Positions 55,781-64,000 of a DNA stretch of 64,000 bases are shown here, piece by piece. The number at the start of each line of letters is the position of its first letter. Position 1 is the stretch's first letter. Below the pieces are notes generated by a model. That model saw only the letters and a program-made list of their open reading frames with translations. It ran no database searches and was not told the DNA's origin. A program made the position numbers and the translations under genes. Source of the stretch: Nostoc sp. XA010 (lineage in GTDB: Bacteria > Cyanobacteriota > Cyanobacteriia > Cyanobacteriales > Nostocaceae); the NCBI RefSeq assembly GCF_020829625.1, contig NZ_JAIVFX010000001.1:62001-126000 (forward strand), written 5' to 3'.

Positions 55781-56440
55781 TAGGATTAATCCTCTATATG
55801 TTTTGATAAAATTCTTGCTAGGATCGCAACATAAAAAAACAAAAACAAAGTCCCTCATGTGACTTTTTTATTGCCTTTTTATTAGTAAAACTAGTTAGTA
55901 GCTATTACATTTTTTGGTTATCTTTATTAAGTGTAGATAATCAATTTTTAATGAATGCTACTTACACTTAACAATTTATATGATTTAGTTGTAAAGGACA
56001 ATGAAAAATGTTTTGATATATTTATCAAACTTGTAGATACTTATAGGCAATAAGTTAAAAAAGTTAACTCAGATGTTTGTATAATAAAATTAAATTTGCT
56101 TTAAATACTATATTGCAATGAAGAATCTTTTGATAAATTTGCCAATTTTTTAGATATTTAATTAATCTGCGTTTATCCGGGGTTATATCACTTTTATCCG
56201 ACGTTATACCACGAGACTGATAATAATAAATAGCACGGTTACTGGCACCCTGCAATACTTCCATTATATTAAGTAAGCCGACGATAAAAATCAACCTATG
56301 CAACAAAGTATAAGGTCAGGAAAGAGACTATAAGTGAATCGTTCCAAGGTTTTTATAAAGATTAACATACCTTAGTTTTATCGTGCCGACTTACTTAGCA
56401 CCACTACGGAGTACGGTGAAAAAAGCTTCAGGTGCAGGAA
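55781..56440. other. AT-rich intergenic region containing MITE copy 2
   Basis: About 660 bp upstream of the Gly-rich gene. Apart from the 128-bp element at 56270-56397 I see no gene; an 80-codon minus-strand frame here overlaps the element and lacks protein character. GGTTATATCAC and CGTTATACCAC near 56180-56211 form a loose direct repeat. Confidence 0.5.
56270..56397. mobile_element. 128-bp MITE-like element, copy 2
   Basis: Ends TAAGTAAGCCGACGATAAAA (56270-56289) and, inverted, TAAGTAAGTCGGCACGATAA (right end at 56397). The length is exactly that of the element at 1679-1806, and the ends share TAAGTA(A/G)G(T/C)-x-GGC. No coding capacity. Between the ends the two copies differ greatly. Confidence 0.65.
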
Positions 56441-58663
56441 TTACTTCAGATAAATCAGCAAATTTAATCCTGGAATTGTGCGAGAAAGTGTCCACAAAAC
56501 TAGCGTGATGTAAATTACACCCAAACTCCATTGATACCAAGCAAGTGCAGAGATGATCCCAGGTAGGTGTTCGTCTCGCAGGCGAATGTCGTTAAATCCT
56601 AATTTAACTAGGTTGTTGAGACTAAAATCATAGTAGTTGAGCCAGTTCCAACGGCGATCGCACAACAGAGGCATATATCGTTCCCGAAATGTCTCATTCC
56701 TTGGTATGACTGGCAAACGTCCAATCAACAATCGTAACTGGCGAAATGTGCCGTCTTCTGTGAAGTAAGAAACGTCCATTAAATCGTGATAACGACCTTG
56801 TTGGTAAAGTCGGATTAATAAAGCCATTGGGACGGGGACAATAATTATTAAAAGACACCCCAATGTCAGCCAAGGTTGTTGAGCATTACGAAAGATGGCT
56901 AGTAAGCTCAATAATTCTAAAACGCTAAAACTCACAAATATCGAAATGGTTTCGTAAAAGGTGGGAATAATTGGTACAGGATGCAGCCGACGATAACGAT
57001 CTACTAGCCAAAATAGTAAGCCGAAATAAGCGATCGCAACTCCTCCCACACCAAAGACTAACCAAAAATTTGTACCGTAGCCACTCAACAACAGCAGTAC
57101 ACTCAACCCCAACCAACTCCAAGCTTGCAGCAACCACCCAATAATAGAAAGGGGTTCACCTACAATTAAGCGATCGCTCAGTTGTGTATATTTTTCTAAA
57201 TCGATGTCTGCTAAAGTCAGTAACTCACTGTTATTGCGAAACGATTTTATCAGACGACGTTGGGCGATCGCTTCGGCTTGAGTTGCAGAAAAACCCAAAT
57301 CAATCAAACTTGCGAGGGAGGCACTATTAATATTTGTAGCCGTCAAACGGCGACTCATTTCTACTAATCGCAGTTGTTGTTTTGTATATTCCAGTTCATT
57401 AGCATCAGCAACTTGTTGTTGCTGACGAAAATTTTGCCCCAAATTCCGCAATATGTTTTGATTACCTTGCAATGTAGGGATGCAGAACATCTTACCAATC
57501 TGACCCGGATTACCTAAAATTTTTGCTTGGTTAGAGTTAAAAGTTAAACCGGGTACACTTAAACAAGCTTCTGTAGAAAACCTTGCATCGCTAAAATCTG
57601 CTTGGTTGAGAATGCTTGCACCTTGCAAATTTACCGATTGATTAAACTCCACTTCTCGAAATGTGACAGCTTGCTCAAAAGTTGCTTCTGTTAAAATAAG
57701 GAACTGATTAAAATTTGCTTTAGTAAACTGGGCTTGATTCGCAAAATGGACATTAGAAAAATCAGCATTATCTCGCCACTGCCCACTATTGAATTTAACT
57801 AACTGTTTAAAAGTTGCTTGGTTGAAGTTGCTAGCCTTTTCAAAAATGCTGCCTTGAAAATCAGCAGTTTCTTGAAATTGAGTTTGTTTAAAATTAGCTT
57901 TTTCAAAAAAAATACTGCCTTGAAAATTGCTTGGTTGTTTGAATTTAGCACCGTTAAAGTTGACGGGACGAGCAAATCTGGTTTCATTCCAATTAGTGGA
58001 TTGGAGAAAAGTTGCACCTTGGGCATCCACAGACTGAAGAAAGAATGTATTAGAGAACTTCATTTCGCCATTGAAACGAGTTTGCACTAGTGTTAAGACA
58101 CCACGAAAAACGGCGATTTCACTGGATGGATTTGACTGTGTTCCCAACAGCGATCGGCAATCTTTGGAGTTCGTGAGTGACTCTAGACAAACGAAGCGCA
58201 AACGTTCTAGTTGTTGTTGTTCGGTAGCGGTGAAAATCGGAGCAATGGCTTGGGCATACAAGGGTGTTCTTAAACTCAAATCGCTGCCCACAAAATCCCC
58301 TAAAATCAAGGTATAACTAAGGTCTAAACCCAGAGATTTTGCACCTAATCCTTTTCGCATGAGTTGGTAAAAGGCATCACGAAAGCTAGTATTTTCTGGG
58401 CGCAAATCAATCACCATTTTCTGCAAATCTACAGTCAAATTGCCTTCGCGGAGTGTAGGTGTGCGTAGACGTTCTTGTAATAATTCTAGAGTTAAGGGTG
58501 TGCGTTCTGGTTGCGTTTGTGCTGCTGAAGTAGGTAGGGGGAGGAGGAGGAGTAAAACGCAAAGGAACGCAAAGGGAAGCGCAGAGGTACGCAGAGAGAG
58601 CTTTTTGGGTATCTTTGCGTTTAACCTCTGGGTGTATCTATGTTTAAAAAATAAATTATGCAA
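56441..58663 (-). CDS. Pentapeptide-repeat membrane protein with HhH-like segment
   Basis: 740 residues. It has a signal-like N-terminus (FAFLCVLLLLLPLPTSAA, ~32-49), a ~140-residue leader domain, and pentapeptide repeats about residues 190-350 (VNFNGAKFKQPSNFQGSIFF, ADFQGSIFEKASNFNQATFK). A helix-hairpin-helix-like segment follows (INSASLASLIDLGFSATQAE, ~442-490), then about five C-terminal membrane helices (LLQAWSWLGLSVLLLLSGYG, ISIFVSFSVLELLSLLAIF). The first ~40 codons are encoded by a Nostoc dispersed repeat (AACGCAAAGGGAAGCGCAGA, about 58557-58625). It is possibly an envelope scaffold; no enzyme motif was seen. Confidence 0.82.
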   Translation of the reverse strand: MHNLFFKHRYTQRLNAKIPKKLSLRTSALPFAFLCVLLLLLPLPTSAAQTQPERTPLTLELLQERLRTPTLREGNLTVDLQKMVIDLRPENTSFRDAFYQLMRKGLGAKSLGLDLSYTLILGDFVGSDLSLRTPLYAQAIAPIFTATEQQQLERLRFVCLESLTNSKDCRSLLGTQSNPSSEIAVFRGVLTLVQTRFNGEMKFSNTFFLQSVDAQGATFLQSTNWNETRFARPVNFNGAKFKQPSNFQGSIFFEKANFKQTQFQETADFQGSIFEKASNFNQATFKQLVKFNSGQWRDNADFSNVHFANQAQFTKANFNQFLILTEATFEQAVTFREVEFNQSVNLQGASILNQADFSDARFSTEACLSVPGLTFNSNQAKILGNPGQIGKMFCIPTLQGNQNILRNLGQNFRQQQQVADANELEYTKQQLRLVEMSRRLTATNINSASLASLIDLGFSATQAEAIAQRRLIKSFRNNSELLTLADIDLEKYTQLSDRLIVGEPLSIIGWLLQAWSWLGLSVLLLLSGYGTNFWLVFGVGGVAIAYFGLLFWLVDRYRRLHPVPIIPTFYETISIFVSFSVLELLSLLAIFRNAQQPWLTLGCLLIIIVPVPMALLIRLYQQGRYHDLMDVSYFTEDGTFRQLRLLIGRLPVIPRNETFRERYMPLLCDRRWNWLNYYDFSLNNLVKLGFNDIRLRDEHLPGIISALAWYQWSLGVIYITLVLWTLSRTIPGLNLLIYLK

Positions 58664-58672
58664 ATTGTTCGA

Positions 58673-59680
58673 TTAATCGTCGCTAATCAGTAGAACAATT
58701 TTACCTGTCACAGAACCACTTTCAATTAGTTGGTGTGCCTTAGCTGCTTCTTTTAAAGGAAATTTGTGGCTAACATGGATTTTTAATTTGCTTTCATCGA
58801 TCCAGGTGGCACATTGTTCGAGAATTTCTGCATGGTGCTGGAGGCTTTCTTCTAATCCTAGCAACGCTGGTGTGAGCATTAATTCTAAACCAATGCGGAG
58901 ATTGCGTTGTCTAGCAGTTTTCCAAACAGTATTGGCATCTGGTTCGAGAATCGTCACAATATCGCCATATACTCGCACTGCGGGGAAGGTTTTGTGAAAG
59001 GTTTCGCCGCCTACGGTATCAAAAGCTAAATCTACGCCTTCGCCGCCAGTCCAATCTAATGCTGCTTGTACAAAGTCTGTTTGTTTGTAAAAAATTACAT
59101 GATCGGCACCTAGTTGTTTAACAAAATCAGCTTTTTCTTCAGAACCCACTGTGGTGGAAACAGTAGCACCTTTGAGTTTCGCCAATTGAATTGCTACATG
59201 ACCGACACCACCAGCACCCGCATGAATCAAAACCCGTTCCCCTGGTTCCAATCGTCCCCGTTCGTATAAAGCTTCCCAGGCGGTGATTAACACTAAAGGT
59301 GCTGCTGCGGCTTCGGCAAAGGAGATAGATGTGGGTTTACGTGCCACAAACCGCTCATCCACAACGGTATACTCAGCATAATTACCTTGGTGTGCGCCCA
59401 ATCCACCATAGCAAAAATATACCTCATCGCCTGGGCGAAAACGCTGAACACTAGCACCCACCGCTTCGACTATACCAGCACCATCACATCCTAAAATTGT
59501 CGGCGTGCGATCGGGGTAGAAAGTGCCTCGGCTACGAAGTTTAGTGTCAATGGGGTTAATACCAGCCGCCACCAAACGCACTAAAAGTTCACTATTACCT
59601 ACAGGAACAGTAGGGTTTGGCACTTCCTGTAGTTGCAGAACTTCTGCACTGCCAGTTGCTGTCATCAAGACTGCTTTCAA
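58673..59680 (-). CDS. Zinc-independent MDR oxidoreductase (quinone reductase type)
   Basis: 335 residues. GroES-like N-terminus with LVAAGINPIDTKLRSRGTFY and PTILGCDGAGIVEAVGA. Nucleotide-binding motif HAGAGGVGHVAIQLAKLKGA. The structural and catalytic zinc Cys clusters of alcohol dehydrogenases are absent, so it fits the NADPH:quinone oxidoreductase/zeta-crystallin group. The C-terminal AHQLIESGSVTGKIVLLI is typical. The 3' end nearly abuts the pentapeptide gene start (9 bp), so the two are probably co-transcribed. Confidence 0.92.
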   Translation of the reverse strand: MKAVLMTATGSAEVLQLQEVPNPTVPVGNSELLVRLVAAGINPIDTKLRSRGTFYPDRTPTILGCDGAGIVEAVGASVQRFRPGDEVYFCYGGLGAHQGNYAEYTVVDERFVARKPTSISFAEAAAAPLVLITAWEALYERGRLEPGERVLIHAGAGGVGHVAIQLAKLKGATVSTTVGSEEKADFVKQLGADHVIFYKQTDFVQAALDWTGGEGVDLAFDTVGGETFHKTFPAVRVYGDIVTILEPDANTVWKTARQRNLRIGLELMLTPALLGLEESLQHHAEILEQCATWIDESKLKIHVSHKFPLKEAAKAHQLIESGSVTGKIVLLISDD

Positions 59681-60196
59681 AACTCTTTCCTCCTGGCTTT
59701 AGATACGCGTTTTTATGTAACTTTAGCGCAAGAGGGTAGACACAAATTATATCTGATTTTTAAACACGCTTTGTGCTTACTACGAACTCATCAAAATTAA
59801 CAAGACAGACCACTAGACTTACTTTATGTAAGGTAATATGTTACATTAATTATGCTAGATGTCCTGCATCTGTGAGCTTAGTATTATGGAGATATAATGT
59901 TGTTGCTCAATGCGATCGCCTACGGTGGGCGGTTACGCCATCGCAAAAAGTATTGCTAAATCATTGTAATAATATTTAACATGAGTCTAGGTTGTGTAAT
60001 TTAGATTAACTATTGGAGAGAAAGTATCTCAGAGTTAGTAGAATGGCAAATACAAGGACGCAACTCTTTTATGGATTAGTTACTCTAGAACTGTAGACTA
60101 TGTTTTCAGTCCTGAGTTATTTTTGTATTTTGCCTCTGAGGCATACCACAATCAAGACCACACCAAATCCTTCATTAAGAGCTCCCACAAATCATA
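59681..60196. other. Intergenic region upstream of infC
   Basis: About 515 bp between divergent genes. It holds a dispersed palindrome at 59912-59944 (GCGATCGCC...GCCATCGC) and otherwise AT-rich sequence. It must contain the infC promoter and leader. I saw no clear autoregulatory hairpin. Confidence 0.45.
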
Positions 60197-60730
60197 ATGC
60201 CTGTGATTGAGAAGAAAAGAACTCGCGATCTGCCCCAAATTAACGAACGAATCCGCTACCCGAAAATTCGGGTAATTGATACTGATGGTGCCCAAGTGGG
60301 AATTATGCTCCCACAGGAAGCACTACAACTAGCAGAAGAGAAAGAGTTAGATTTGGTGCTAATTAGTGACAAAGCTGACCCGCCAGTTTGTCGGATTATG
60401 GACTACGGGAAATATAAGTTTGAGCAGGAGAAAAAGGCGCGGGAAGCCCGGAAAAAGCAGCACACTGCTGATGTCAAAGAAGTTAAGATGCGCTACAAAA
60501 TAGAAGAACACGACTACAACGTGCGTGTTAAGCAAGCAGAGCGCTTTTTGAAAGATGGCGATAAAGTCAAAGCTACTGTTATGTTCCGGGGTCGAGAAAT
60601 TCAACACAGCGACCTGGCAGAAGATTTGCTCAAGCGAATGGCAACGGATTTGGAGCCATTTGGGGAGCTGCAACAAGCGCCTAAAAAAGAAGGGCGAAAC
60701 ATGATGATGCTCATCTCGCCTAAAAAATAA
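60197..60730 (+). CDS. infC: Translation initiation factor IF-3
   Basis: 177 residues. N-domain [20 protein letters not shown] and [24 protein letters not shown]; linker [11 protein letters not shown]-domain [20 protein letters not shown] and [13 protein letters not shown]. It binds the 30S subunit and discriminates start codons. Here it starts with a normal ATG ([10 protein letters not shown]). Unlike many bacteria, rpmI and rplT do not follow. A strong terminator at 60764 ends the unit. Confidence 0.97.
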   Translation: MPVIEKKRTRDLPQINERIRYPKIRVIDTDGAQVGIMLPQEALQLAEEKELDLVLISDKADPPVCRIMDYGKYKFEQEKKAREARKKQHTADVKEVKMRYKIEEHDYNVRVKQAERFLKDGDKVKATVMFRGREIQHSDLAEDLLKRMATDLEPFGELQQAPKKEGRNMMMLISPKK

Positions 60731-60763
60731 TCCTCTAACTGTATTAATAGACCATGTTTGAAA

Positions 60764-60793
60764 ATCCCCTGGCTTAAAGTCAGGGGATTTTTT
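60764..60793 (+). terminator. Rho-independent terminator of infC
   Basis: ATCCCCTG (60764-60771) pairs with CAGGGGAT (60781-60788), followed by six T. It lies 34 bp after the infC stop. Confidence 0.9.
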
Positions 60794-61011
60794 GATGTTC
60801 GTTTCTATGCAACATGCGCCCAAAACTCTGAGGTTATTTAAATTTATCTAAAATCGGTAATCCTGAAGGCTAAGTGGGAAACATAATACTCAGTTGCCCT
60901 TTGTTATTTCCTGGAGATAAGGGAGATGAGGAAATATTTTCTTCCACCGCTCCCCCTGCCCCCTTCCTCCGCTCCCCATTACGCGGTGACATTACCAGAA
61001 AAGAAAACTGC

Positions 61012-64000
61012 ATGGAACTGAAAAATCACTGGTTGGCTGCAAATAAAGTTGCTTTACCACGGCTACCACTACTACAGTGGCTGAATCTCCGACCAGAGGA
61101 GAGCGAACGAACTAAACTCATGTTCTTCTTTTACACAACTGTATGTGTAGGATTGCGGTGGGCAGAGGACAGTACCGTGGCACTGTTTTTGGATGAATAT
61201 GGGACTCATTTACTGCCGTGGATGTATATTGCTAGTGCCGTTATGAGTGCAGCACTGGTTTTTTTATACTCTTGGCTGCAAAAGATTTTTCCTTTGCGCC
61301 GGGTGATTGTAGCGATCGCACCTTGCATGTTGATGCCATTACTATTATTAGTTGTATTACGTTGGGGAGCGCATGTTTCATACCTGGTAGTTATTTCGGC
61401 ATTTCTGCTGCGGCTGTGGGTAGATGCACTTTATGTGGTCAATGACCTCAACACTTCCATCGTTGCCAACCAAATATTTAATATTCGGGAGATTAAACGG
61501 ACTTACCCATTGGTGAGTAGTGGGCTTTTAGTCGCAGATGTGATCAGTGGCTTTAGTTTGCCTTGGCTATTGCAATACACCACGCTGAATAAGATCATCT
61601 TCATCGCTTGTATAGTAATTTTATTAGGATCGGGGATTTTATTATATTTAACTCATCAATATCGAGCGGCTTTTCCTGAAACGCCACAAAAACTAGTTGC
61701 TGAAGAACAAGCTTCACGACAGCGTTTTATTAAAAGTCCTCTGAAGCGCTATGTTTGGCAACTGTTTGCTTTTGTCGGTCTGTTGCAAGTCATTGGGTTG
61801 TTAATAGATTTTCAATATCTACGCGAACTCCAATCTAATTTGGGCGACCGAGAAATCGCCAGCTTCTTAGGTCTTTTTGGTGGGACGTTGGGACTGTGTG
61901 AGTTGTTGTTGCAGTGGTTTATTTCCAGCCGACTCATCGAACGGATGGGGGTATTTTTCACAGCCACGCTTTTACCTATCACCGTAGGCTTTTCACTACC
62001 AGGAGTGCTGGTATTATTGCATTTAATTCCAGCCATCCAATCGCAAAGCTTTTTTTGGGGTTTGGTAATTGTCAAATTCTTTGATGAACTTCTGCGCTAC
62101 ACCTTTGTCATGAGTAGCGGCCCCATCCTATACCAACCAATTCCAGAGGCAATTCGCAGCCGGATGCAGACTTTATCTGGCGGAACTGCCGAAGCGATCG
62201 CTACAGGTTTGACAGGAGTGCTAATTTTTGCAACTATATTGTTTTGTGGTCAGTTTATACCCGTACCGTTGCAAAAGTGGGTGTTAGTAGCAGAAACAAT
62301 GCTGATAGCTGGCACCTGTTTAAAAGTAGTTTGGGAATTGCGATCGCGCTATGTTGAACTGTTAGTCTTGAGTGTGGCACGGGGCCAGTTAAGTGCAACC
62401 AATGTCGGCTTACGATTCTTCAAGCAAGGTGTAGTCAAAGCCTTGGGAGAAAAAGGCAGCGAGGCAGATAAACGCTCTTGTATTGAACTTTTAGCCCAAA
62501 TTGATCCCCTAGGATGTGCGGAAGTTTTAGCACCTCTGTTAGTCAAATTAACCCCAGATTTACAGCGCCAAAGTTTGGAAGTCATGCTGATAGCAGGTGC
62601 AAATCCCGCTTATTTATCTGCTATCCGTCCTTTGCTAGAGCAACCTCAAGAGACTAACCCCGAAGTTTTTGCCCTAGCGCTGCGCTACGTTTGGCTGGCT
62701 GAACCAAATCCCAATTTAAGCATCCTAGAAGAATACCTGAACCCCCGGCAAAACTCACTCATCCGCGCCACCGCCGCCGCTTTGGTTTTACGTCAGGGAA
62801 CGCCTATGCAAAAGGTAGCAGCTACCCAAACCATGCGCCGGATGTTGACTCATAAGAAAGAACGGGAACGGGTAAATGGAGTTAGGGCGCTTAGAGAAGC
62901 AGTTTATTTGCAGGCGTTGCGGATTCACATCCCGAATTTGTTACAAGATGAGTCGTTACGGGTGCGCTGTGCCGTATTGGAAATGATTGCAGCAACCCAT
63001 TTAGAAGAGTACTATTGTGCCCTGATAGCAGCACTTTATTACAAATCAACCCGCGCTACAGCAATGTCAGCTTTAGTGCGACTAGAGAATGAAGTTATAG
63101 AGATGCTGTTGCGGGTAGCTACCAATATTTACAAACCAGAAGTAGTGCGAATGTATGCTTGGCGTACCATTGCTCAAATTGGTACTCAGGAAGCATTGGA
63201 GATTTTATGGGAAAAGTTGGAAACATCTTGGGGTACAACTAGGGATCATATTCTTCGCAGCTTACTAAAAATACACAAACAACCAGGAATTAAAGGTTTA
63301 GTAGATCGATTTTATGAAAGTCGGGTAGAAAATTTAATTGAGCAGGAATTAAAGTTTTTAGGCGAGATTTACGCCGCATATATAGAGTTAAAAACACTAG
63401 ACGACAAAGGAAATCAGCAATCTAGTGAGAGGATTGTAATTGTCTCTGAGTTATTGCAACGCGCCCTTTTAGAATTGGAATTGGATGTCAAAGAGCGGCT
63501 GTTACTGCTATTGAAACTGCTTTACTCGCCAGAAAAGATGCAGGCAGCAGCATTTAATTTGCGATCGCTCTCAGTGGTAAACTTAGCACGAGGGTTAGAA
63601 ATCCTAGAGCATACCATAACTTTGTCTTCAAAATCTCTGTTGCTGAATATTTTAGATAACCGACCGCACTCAGAAAAATTGCAACATCTGGTAGAAGCTA
63701 AGATCGTAGAATATGAAAATATGATAATTAGTGATCGCCTCCACAGATTGCTGACGTTGGGTAACTTGCTTTCTGACTGGTGTCTAGCTTGCTGTTTTCA
63801 TTTTGCTCAAGTGACTCGCACGCCATTGACAAGTTCTGAAATTTTAGTGAGTTTACGTCATCCAACCGGCTTTGTTAGAGAAGCTGCGATCGCATATTTA
63901 AATATGGTTTCACATCGCGTTCTCCTGCAAATCCTCCCCCAGTTAGAAAAAGATCCACATCCGTTAGTAGCTGCTCAAGTCAAAGAGTTACTCGAAAAAT
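61012..64000 (+). CDS. Large membrane protein with HEAT-like repeats, 3' end beyond the window
   Basis: An open frame from the ATG at 61012 (MELKNHWLAANKVALPRLPL) to the window end, at least 996 codons. The first ~440 residues have about twelve membrane segments in an MFS/nucleotide-translocase-like pattern (FFFYTTVCVGLRWAEDSTVA, FLLRLWVDALYVVNDLNTSI, SSGPILYQPIPEAIRSRMQT). The rest is soluble and helical with HEAT-like units (LRVRCAVLEMIAATHLEEYY, VRMYAWRTIAQIGTQEALEI, GFVREAAIAYLNMVSHRVLL). A membrane transporter-like core with an armadillo/HEAT tail is seen in cyanobacterial relatives of ATP/ADP translocases. Substrate and C-terminus are unknown. Confidence 0.82.
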   Translation, partial: MELKNHWLAANKVALPRLPLLQWLNLRPEESERTKLMFFFYTTVCVGLRWAEDSTVALFLDEYGTHLLPWMYIASAVMSAALVFLYSWLQKIFPLRRVIVAIAPCMLMPLLLLVVLRWGAHVSYLVVISAFLLRLWVDALYVVNDLNTSIVANQIFNIREIKRTYPLVSSGLLVADVISGFSLPWLLQYTTLNKIIFIACIVILLGSGILLYLTHQYRAAFPETPQKLVAEEQASRQRFIKSPLKRYVWQLFAFVGLLQVIGLLIDFQYLRELQSNLGDREIASFLGLFGGTLGLCELLLQWFISSRLIERMGVFFTATLLPITVGFSLPGVLVLLHLIPAIQSQSFFWGLVIVKFFDELLRYTFVMSSGPILYQPIPEAIRSRMQTLSGGTAEAIATGLTGVLIFATILFCGQFIPVPLQKWVLVAETMLIAGTCLKVVWELRSRYVELLVLSVARGQLSATNVGLRFFKQGVVKALGEKGSEADKRSCIELLAQIDPLGCAEVLAPLLVKLTPDLQRQSLEVMLIAGANPAYLSAIRPLLEQPQETNPEVFALALRYVWLAEPNPNLSILEEYLNPRQNSLIRATAAALVLRQGTPMQKVAATQTMRRMLTHKKERERVNGVRALREAVYLQALRIHIPNLLQDESLRVRCAVLEMIAATHLEEYYCALIAALYYKSTRATAMSALVRLENEVIEMLLRVATNIYKPEVVRMYAWRTIAQIGTQEALEILWEKLETSWGTTRDHILRSLLKIHKQPGIKGLVDRFYESRVENLIEQELKFLGEIYAAYIELKTLDDKGNQQSSERIVIVSELLQRALLELELDVKERLLLLLKLLYSPEKMQAAAFNLRSLSVVNLARGLEILEHTITLSSKSLLLNILDNRPHSEKLQHLVEAKIVEYENMIISDRLHRLLTLGNLLSDWCLACCFHFAQVTRTPLTSSEILVSLRHPTGFVREAAIAYLNMVSHRVLLQILPQLEKDPHPLVAAQVKELLEK

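Noticed and set aside
56064..56306. 80-codon minus-strand ORF
   Set aside because: It overlaps the MITE end, has no start-site support and no family-like composition.
59773..59979. 68-codon plus-strand ORF upstream of infC
   Set aside because: It passes through a dispersed palindrome and lacks protein-like character.

Overview
The window reads as chromosome of a filamentous, heterocyst-forming cyanobacterium (Nostocales, Nostoc/Anabaena type). The signs are a psbA photosystem II D1 gene, cyanobacterial phosphoenolpyruvate carboxylase and 4-hydroxyphenylpyruvate dioxygenase, two small proteins with the 'Mo-dependent nitrogenase C-terminal' domain, very frequent HIP1 octamers (GCGATCGC), heptameric STRR repeats (AGTTAGG) and many Nostoc-style dispersed palindromes. 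No rRNA or tRNA gene was seen.

Layout. 1-6 kb: a PhoD-like phosphatase cut by the window edge, an Rpn-family nuclease, a malic enzyme with an ACT domain, and psbA followed by a 34-codon relic of a second psbA copy with its own terminator. 6-11 kb: an exopolysaccharide acyl-transfer pair (MBOAT acyltransferase and a large DUF1574/SGNH protein). 11-21 kb: ppc, small unknown proteins, an OmpR-type regulator, a CPP1-like membrane J-protein, a HAD phosphatase, HPPD and an SDR. 20.8-24.8 kb: a zinc-ribbon/NYN/LOTUS-like protein, an orphan pstB with a pstA relic, and a SpoIIM-like protein facing a GPDP-membrane-domain protein and an RDD protein. 26.5-36.8 kb: a PIN-toxin relic, a 2H phosphoesterase, holA, a DUF4168 protein, a 1439-residue hybrid histidine kinase and a GH31 alpha-glucosidase.

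36.9-47.2 kb is an accessory, decaying zone. It holds an autonomous-looking TnpB element, two genes truncated head-on at one deletion scar, a broken Ser/Thr kinase with a YARHG tail, a frameshifted exported protein, two Mo-nitrogenase-domain paralogues (one followed by a cupin), a methyltransferase, a GNAT enzyme, a GIY-YIG protein, a creatininase and a Uma2 nuclease.

47.3-55.9 kb is the most unusual part. A 1344-residue STAND/NACHT-type NTPase is bracketed by two arrays of the same 42-bp minisatellite in the same orientation. A small conserved unknown protein follows, then a nested palindromic element, then two adjacent low-complexity proteins that share NPFAGG repeats; one of these also has ten 14-residue GNGNW repeats and a PEP-CTERM-like tail. 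56-64 kb: a pentapeptide-repeat membrane protein, a quinone-oxidoreductase-type MDR enzyme, infC, and a large membrane/HEAT-repeat transporter-like protein cut by the window end.

A theme across the window is that dispersed non-coding repeats have entered genes in frame (ppc, HPPD, GH31, Uma2, the psbA relic, and the signal peptide of the pentapeptide protein). All family assignments come from motifs read by eye; no database search was run.
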